Shown here: piece after piece, positions 6,629 through 9,646 of the stretch
Numbering within the stretch: position 1 is the stretch's first letter
Layout of the letters: each line of letters starts with the position of its first letter
Assembly: GCA_024762745.1 (NCBI GenBank)
Contig: JANTGV010000023.1
Location: 1-9,646, forward strand
Direction: 5' to 3'
Length of the DNA stretch: 9,646 nucleotides
Source: Sulfurimonas sp.
GTDB lineage: Bacteria; Campylobacterota; Campylobacteria; Campylobacterales; Sulfurimonadaceae
Program-made: the position numbers and the translations under genes
Notes under the pieces: model-generated
Database searches by the model: none
What the model saw: the letters and a program-made list of their open reading frames with translations, nothing else
Told to the model about the DNA's origin: nothing

Positions 6629-8793
6629 AATATGATGTTAGTTTAGAGTTGGAAAATAGAGAAGAGTCGTACTCTTTTGGTGATGTAGCCAAACAGGCAA
6701 ATGGAAGTGCATGGCTAAAATCAGGAAAAACGGTTATTCTTGCTACAGTTGTTATAGATGAAACAGAGGTAGTTAAAGATGACTTTTTACCTCTTACAGT
6801 CCAGTATATTGAAAAAACATATGCAGCAGGGAAGATTCCAGGAGGTTTTTTCAAGCGTGAAACGAAACCAAGTGACTTTGAAACACTCACTTCGCGTATA
6901 GTAGACCGTTCACTTCGTCCTCTATTTCCAAAAGGGTTTGGACATCCAACGCAGATAACTATCATGATATTCAGTACAGATAGTGAAGCTGACCTACAAG
7001 TTTTAGCTCTAAACGCAGCATCAGCAGCCCTCTATACTTCAGATATTGATATAAACACTTCAGTTTCGGCGGTACGTACTGCAAAAGTGGATGGTGAATT
7101 GATTTTAAATCCAACACTCTCACAACTTAAAAACTCTACACTTGACCTATATCTTTCAGGTAGTAAAGATGACCTGCTTATGATTGAGATGCGTTCTTTT
7201 GGTGGTGAAGAGCTAGAGATGAATGATATGATAATTGATCCTATGATTGATCCTACAATGGGAGCTACTGTAATAAGCTCTCATACATCAAACGCAATGC
7301 CAGAAGATGAGTTGATTGAAGTTTTTGAAAAAACGCAATCTCTTCTTTTTGAGACTAACTCCAAATATGAGGCTGCGTTTAGCAGTTCTAAAAAAGAGAC
7401 ACTATCTATAGAGTATAAAGCACACACCATAAATGAAGAGATGGTTACTTTTGTAAGAGATAATCATCTCTCAGATATAAAAGATGCAATGAATCAAATG
7501 GCAAAATCTGAACGTTCAACTGCACTGAGACAACTAAGAAAAAGAATACTTACAACTCAAGAACACTGGGAAGAAATAGAGTTAAAAGATGCGATAGAGA
7601 AGGTTAAAAAAGAGCAGGTACGTGCCCAAATACTTAATGAGAGAGTTCGTGCTGATGGCAGAGCTTTAACCGAAGTAAGACCAATATCTATAGACACAAA
7701 TGTACTTCCAAGTGCACACTCTTCTTGTCTGTTTACTCGTGGACAAACGCAGGCTTTAGTAGTCCTCACTATGGGTGGACCTAAAGATGCACAGATGTTT
7801 GAGACTCTTACTGATGATGGAACGCAAAATGAAAACTTTATGGTTCATTATAACTTTCCGGGATTCTCAGTTGGTGAAGCATCCCCTGTTATGGGAACAA
7901 AACGCCGTGAGTTAGGACATGGAAATTTGGCTAAAAGAGCGTTAGAGCCTATTATTAATTTAGATGGTCAAACTGTGCGTTTAGTATCTGAAATCTTAGA
8001 GTCAAACGGTTCATCATCTATGGCAACTGTGTGTGGTGGATATATGGCTTTAAGAGCTGCTGATATAGACACAAGTGATACTGTTGCCGGTATAGCAATG
8101 GGTATGGTAAGTGAGGGTGATAACTACGCAATCCTTTCAGATATCATGGGACTTGAAGATCACGATGGAGATATGGACTTTAAAGTAACAGGTTCAAAAG
8201 ATGGAATCACAGCAATGCAGATGGACATTAAACTTGGAGGAATCTCATTAGATGTTCTTAAAGAGGCTCTCTATCAGGCTAAAGAGGGGCGTTCGCATAT
8301 TATCGATATAATGCTTGAAGCGGAAAAAGATATAGAGTTTAACGACGGTGTTCTTCCTAGTACAGACTTTTTCCATATAGACCCAAGTTTTATAGGCGAT
8401 GTTATTGGTCAGGCTGGAAAGACTATTCGTGAGATGATAGAGAAGTTTGAAGTTGCAATTGATATTGATAAAAAAGATGGAAAAGTTAAAATAACAGGTA
8501 AAAATAAGTCTGGAGTTGCTGGTGCTCGTGAGCATATTGAAGATATTGTAAATACTCCAAAAGTTGCTAAAATAAAATACGAAGTAGGTGACAAGTACGA
8601 GGGAACTGTAAAACGCATAGTTGACTTTGGTGCTTTTGTAGAGCTTCCAGATGGTACAGATGGACTACTGCATATATCTAAAATATCTGACAAGAGAGTT
8701 GATAAGGTTTCGGATGTATTGAGTGAAGGCGATAAAGTGACAGTTGAGATTTTAGAGTTTAAAGGAAATAAAATTTCTTTAGGTCGTGCATAA
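6625..8793 (+). CDS. pnp: Polyribonucleotide nucleotidyltransferase (PNPase)
   Basis: PNPase degrades RNA 3' to 5' using phosphate and can also add tails; it acts as a trimer in the cytoplasm. The 722 residues hold all family domains in order: first RNase PH core (about 10-150), linker helical domain (about 235-320), second RNase PH core (about 325-560) with FPGFSVGE (411-418) and GTKRRELGHGNLAKRAL (424-440), then a KH domain (about 583-645) with the GQAG loop at 595-598, and an S1 RNA-binding domain (about 655-722). Asp512 and Asp518 match the metal-binding Asp pair of the E. coli enzyme. The protein stops just after the S1 domain with no further tail. GAGGA at 6614-6618 lies 6 bases before the ATG, and the start overlaps the previous stop by 4 bases. 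It is the last gene of the purD-led cluster. Identification is secure. Confidence 0.98.
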   Translation: MKYDVSLELENREESYSFGDVAKQANGSAWLKSGKTVILATVVIDETEVVKDDFLPLTVQYIEKTYAAGKIPGGFFKRETKPSDFETLTSRIVDRSLRPLFPKGFGHPTQITIMIFSTDSEADLQVLALNAASAALYTSDIDINTSVSAVRTAKVDGELILNPTLSQLKNSTLDLYLSGSKDDLLMIEMRSFGGEELEMNDMIIDPMIDPTMGATVISSHTSNAMPEDELIEVFEKTQSLLFETNSKYEAAFSSSKKETLSIEYKAHTINEEMVTFVRDNHLSDIKDAMNQMAKSERSTALRQLRKRILTTQEHWEEIELKDAIEKVKKEQVRAQILNERVRADGRALTEVRPISIDTNVLPSAHSSCLFTRGQTQALVVLTMGGPKDAQMFETLTDDGTQNENFMVHYNFPGFSVGEASPVMGTKRRELGHGNLAKRALEPIINLDGQTVRLVSEILESNGSSSMATVCGGYMALRAADIDTSDTVAGIAMGMVSEGDNYAILSDIMGLEDHDGDMDFKVTGSKDGITAMQMDIKLGGISLDVLKEALYQAKEGRSHIIDIMLEAEKDIEFNDGVLPSTDFFHIDPSFIGDVIGQAGKTIREMIEKFEVAIDIDKKDGKVKITGKNKSGVAGAREHIEDIVNTPKVAKIKYEVGDKYEGTVKRIVDFGAFVELPDGTDGLLHISKISDKRVDKVSDVLSEGDKVTVEILEFKGNKISLGRA

Positions 8794-8794
8794 G

Positions 8795-8813
8795 AGAAGA
8801 TTTAGTATCTTTT
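8795..8813 (+). terminator. Weak hairpin after pnp, possible terminator
   Basis: AGAAGAT (8795-8801) pairs with ATCTTTT (8807-8813) around a 5-base loop, with one G-U pair. Only four T follow the core stem before the sequence turns to alternating AT. It may slow or partly end pnp transcription, but it is short and AT-rich, so support is thin. Confidence 0.25.
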
Positions 8814-8816
8814 ATA

Positions 8817-8822
8817 TATAAT
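8817..8822 (+). promoter_or_regulatory. -10 box of the atpE promoter
   Basis: TATAAT inside an AT-rich run, 24 bases after the pnp stop. The predicted start is near 8829-8831, giving an atpE leader of about 100 nt. There is no clear -35 box; the upstream sequence is AT-rich, as is usual for the phylum. A separate promoter suits a gene whose product is needed in many copies. Confidence 0.6.
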
Positions 8823-8830
8823 TCGACTAT

Positions 8831-8912
8831 CAAATTTTAGTAGGGAAATCCTTGCATTTATGTTTGGGTTGCTTCATGGTTAAAATGAGGTTACGCTAGC
8901 CGAAAAAGTTTG
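8831..8912 (+). promoter_or_regulatory. Structured 5' leader of atpE
   Basis: The noncoding leader can close on itself: 8831-8838 pairs with 8905-8912 (8 pairs, one G-U). Inside are a 7-pair hairpin, 8871-8877 with 8885-8891 around GGTTAAA, and a small one, 8842-8845 with 8850-8853. TCCTT at 8849-8853 is also an exact complement of the atpE Shine-Dalgarno AAGGA at 8923-8927, so two mutually exclusive folds are possible. I recognise no known riboswitch class. The pairings are read by eye, and regulation is inference. Confidence 0.4.
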
Positions 8913-8933
8913 TAATAATTTTAAGGACATATT

Positions 8934-9248
8934 ATGAAGAAAATTCTTTTTTTAATGGTAGCATTAACTGTTGCTGCATTCGGTGCTGAAGAAGCTGTAG
9001 TTAATGAAACTCTTAAAGCTTACTCAATGATCGCTGCTGGTCTTGGTCTTGGTCTTGCTGCTTTAGGTGGAGCTATCGGTATGGGTCATACTGCTGCTGC
9101 TACAATCGCTGGTACAGCTCGTAACCCAGGTTTAGGTGCTAAACTTATGACTACAATGTTCATCGCTCTTGCAATGATCGAAGCACAAGTTATCTACGCA
9201 CTAGTAATTGCGTTAATCGCTCTTTACGCTAACCCATATTTAGGTTAA
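8934..9248 (+). CDS. atpE: F0F1 ATP synthase subunit c
   Basis: Subunit c forms the proton-driven rotor ring in the inner membrane. The protein has 104 residues, longer than the roughly 80 of E. coli because of an N-terminal hydrophobic, signal-like segment (residues 1-18, ending FGA before EEA), a feature I recall in other Campylobacterota. Helix 1 is glycine-rich (GLGLGLAALGGAIGMG, 36-51), the polar loop carries ARNP at 62-65, and helix 2 has the ion-binding Glu83 in MIEAQVIYALVIAL. The residue after Glu83 is Ala and not Ser or Thr, and Met50 is at the helix-1 position where sodium types have Gln, so proton coupling is likely. AAGGA at 8923-8927 lies 6 bases before the ATG. Codons such as GCT, GGT, CGT and ATC dominate, a sign of high expression. 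No other ATP synthase gene is next to it, so it stands alone. Confidence 0.96.
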   Translation: MKKILFLMVALTVAAFGAEEAVVNETLKAYSMIAAGLGLGLAALGGAIGMGHTAAATIAGTARNPGLGAKLMTTMFIALAMIEAQVIYALVIALIALYANPYLG

Positions 9249-9260
9249 TCTAAATATATT

Positions 9261-9293
9261 TTACTAACCCACTTTTTGGGTTAGTAACTTTTT
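9261..9293 (+). terminator. Intrinsic terminator of atpE, between convergent genes
   Basis: Bases 9261-9271 (TTACTAACCCA) pair perfectly with 9277-9287 around a 5-base loop, followed by C and five T (9289-9293). The T-tract touches the ferritin stop codon of the opposite strand. Read from the minus strand the hairpin is followed by AAAATATATT and not a T-tract, so it is a good terminator for atpE and a poor one for ferritin. Confidence 0.88.
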
Positions 9294-9294
9294 C

Positions 9295-9646
9295 TTATGC
9301 ATCTGCAGTAGGGTCTATAAATACTCTTGCACCCATCTCTTTATCTATACTATAAAGTCCATATCCATCATCTCCAACCATTTTTAGTTTATCGATGATC
9401 TCATTAAACATCCCTTCCTCTTCCACTTGTTCATTTACGTACCATTGAAGTAAGTTATATGTAGCATGGTCTTTCTCTTTCATAGCCAAATCACTAAGAT
9501 CATTGAGTGCAGCTGTCATAAATTTTTCATGTTTATAGGCATCTTCAAAAACATCTAAGATAGATTTTGCTTTAACATTAACGGCTTTTATGTCAGAAAG
9601 TTCTATGTTCGCTCCCTGATCCTCAAGGTATCTAAAAAGCTTCATA
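9295..9646 (-). CDS. Ferritin (non-haem), 5' part beyond the window
   Basis: Ferritin oxidises Fe(II) and stores iron in a 24-subunit cytoplasmic shell. The frame is open to the right edge; about 117 of some 165-170 codons are visible. The leftmost visible Met matches an internal Met of the family, just before LFRYLEDQGA, so the real start lies outside. Ferroxidase ligands are present: counted from that Met, Glu40 in YKHEKF (helix C), and Gln73 and Glu76 in NEQVEEE. LLQWYVNEQ and KLKMVGDDG are typical of bacterial FtnA-type proteins, and no haem-ligand bacterioferritin pattern shows in this part. The gene ends with TAA at 9297-9295, convergent with atpE and only a few bases from its terminator. 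Its promoter and any iron regulation are off the window. Confidence 0.92.
   Translation of the reverse strand, partial: MKLFRYLEDQGANIELSDIKAVNVKAKSILDVFEDAYKHEKFMTAALNDLSDLAMKEKDHATYNLLQWYVNEQVEEEGMFNEIIDKLKMVGDDGYGLYSIDKEMGARVFIDPTADA

Noticed and set aside
6444..6965. Minus-strand open frame of 173 codons across the PRT-pnp junction
   Set aside because: It lies wholly opposite two well-supported genes, shows no protein family features and has no sensible start context; it is a shadow frame. The same holds for minus-strand frames at 2573-2836, 5216-5407, 6146-6343, 7557-7769, 8248-8535 and 8409-8693.
8823..8933. Known riboswitch (preQ1, fluoride, glycine, SAM) or SRP RNA in the atpE leader
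   Set aside because: None of the conserved core motifs of these classes can be read in the leader, so no named class is claimed.
1..9646. CRISPR array, insertion sequence, prophage or toxin-antitoxin module
   Set aside because: No regularly spaced direct repeats, no transposase or integrase frame, and no small paired genes are present; coding density is high with housekeeping genes throughout.

Overview
The window looks like core chromosome of a Campylobacterota (epsilonproteobacterial) species, most likely Sulfurimonas or a close relative in the Sulfurimonadaceae. The reasons are the low GC content with AT-rich spacers, the gene order (purD, an RDD membrane protein, lptD, a phosphoribosyltransferase-like gene, pnp), a stand-alone atpE with a signal-like N-terminal extension, and protein wording typical of that group (for example GGREY instead of GGREH in PurD). 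The genus is inferred from the sequence. I see no mobile element, CRISPR array, tRNA or rRNA.

Layout, left to right: the 3' two-thirds of guaA (GMP synthase); hemD (uroporphyrinogen-III synthase) 19 bases further on; then a 314-base stretch without coding, from the hemD stop to the purD start. That stretch is not empty. It holds a clear -10 box, a roughly 200-nt RNA that folds into a long rod with a closing stem and a central bubble (a 6S RNA candidate, matching my memory of the epsilonproteobacterial 'purD motif'), and a strong intrinsic terminator whose T-tract ends only 7 bases before the purD ribosome-binding site. Next comes a tight forward cluster: purD, RDD protein, lptD, COG1926-type phosphoribosyltransferase-like protein, pnp, with gaps of 11 and 13 bases and overlaps of 8 and 4 bases. 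A new promoter follows with a structured leader of about 100 nt, then atpE (F0 c subunit), a hairpin terminator, and the 3' part of a convergent ferritin gene on the minus strand that runs off the right edge.

How they fit together: guaA and purD belong to purine synthesis, hemD to tetrapyrrole synthesis, lptD to lipopolysaccharide export, pnp to RNA decay, atpE to ATP synthesis and ferritin to iron storage. The products are mostly ordinary housekeeping proteins. The interest lies between and around them: a 6S-like RNA with a terminator that leaves no room for a purD promoter, so the five-gene cluster seems to depend on readthrough; a GC-rich patch plus an A9 run that makes the hemD start uncertain; a structured atpE leader with a possible anti-Shine-Dalgarno element; and a phosphoribosyltransferase relative whose PRPP loop looks eroded. 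I did not find a convincing wholly new multi-gene system here.
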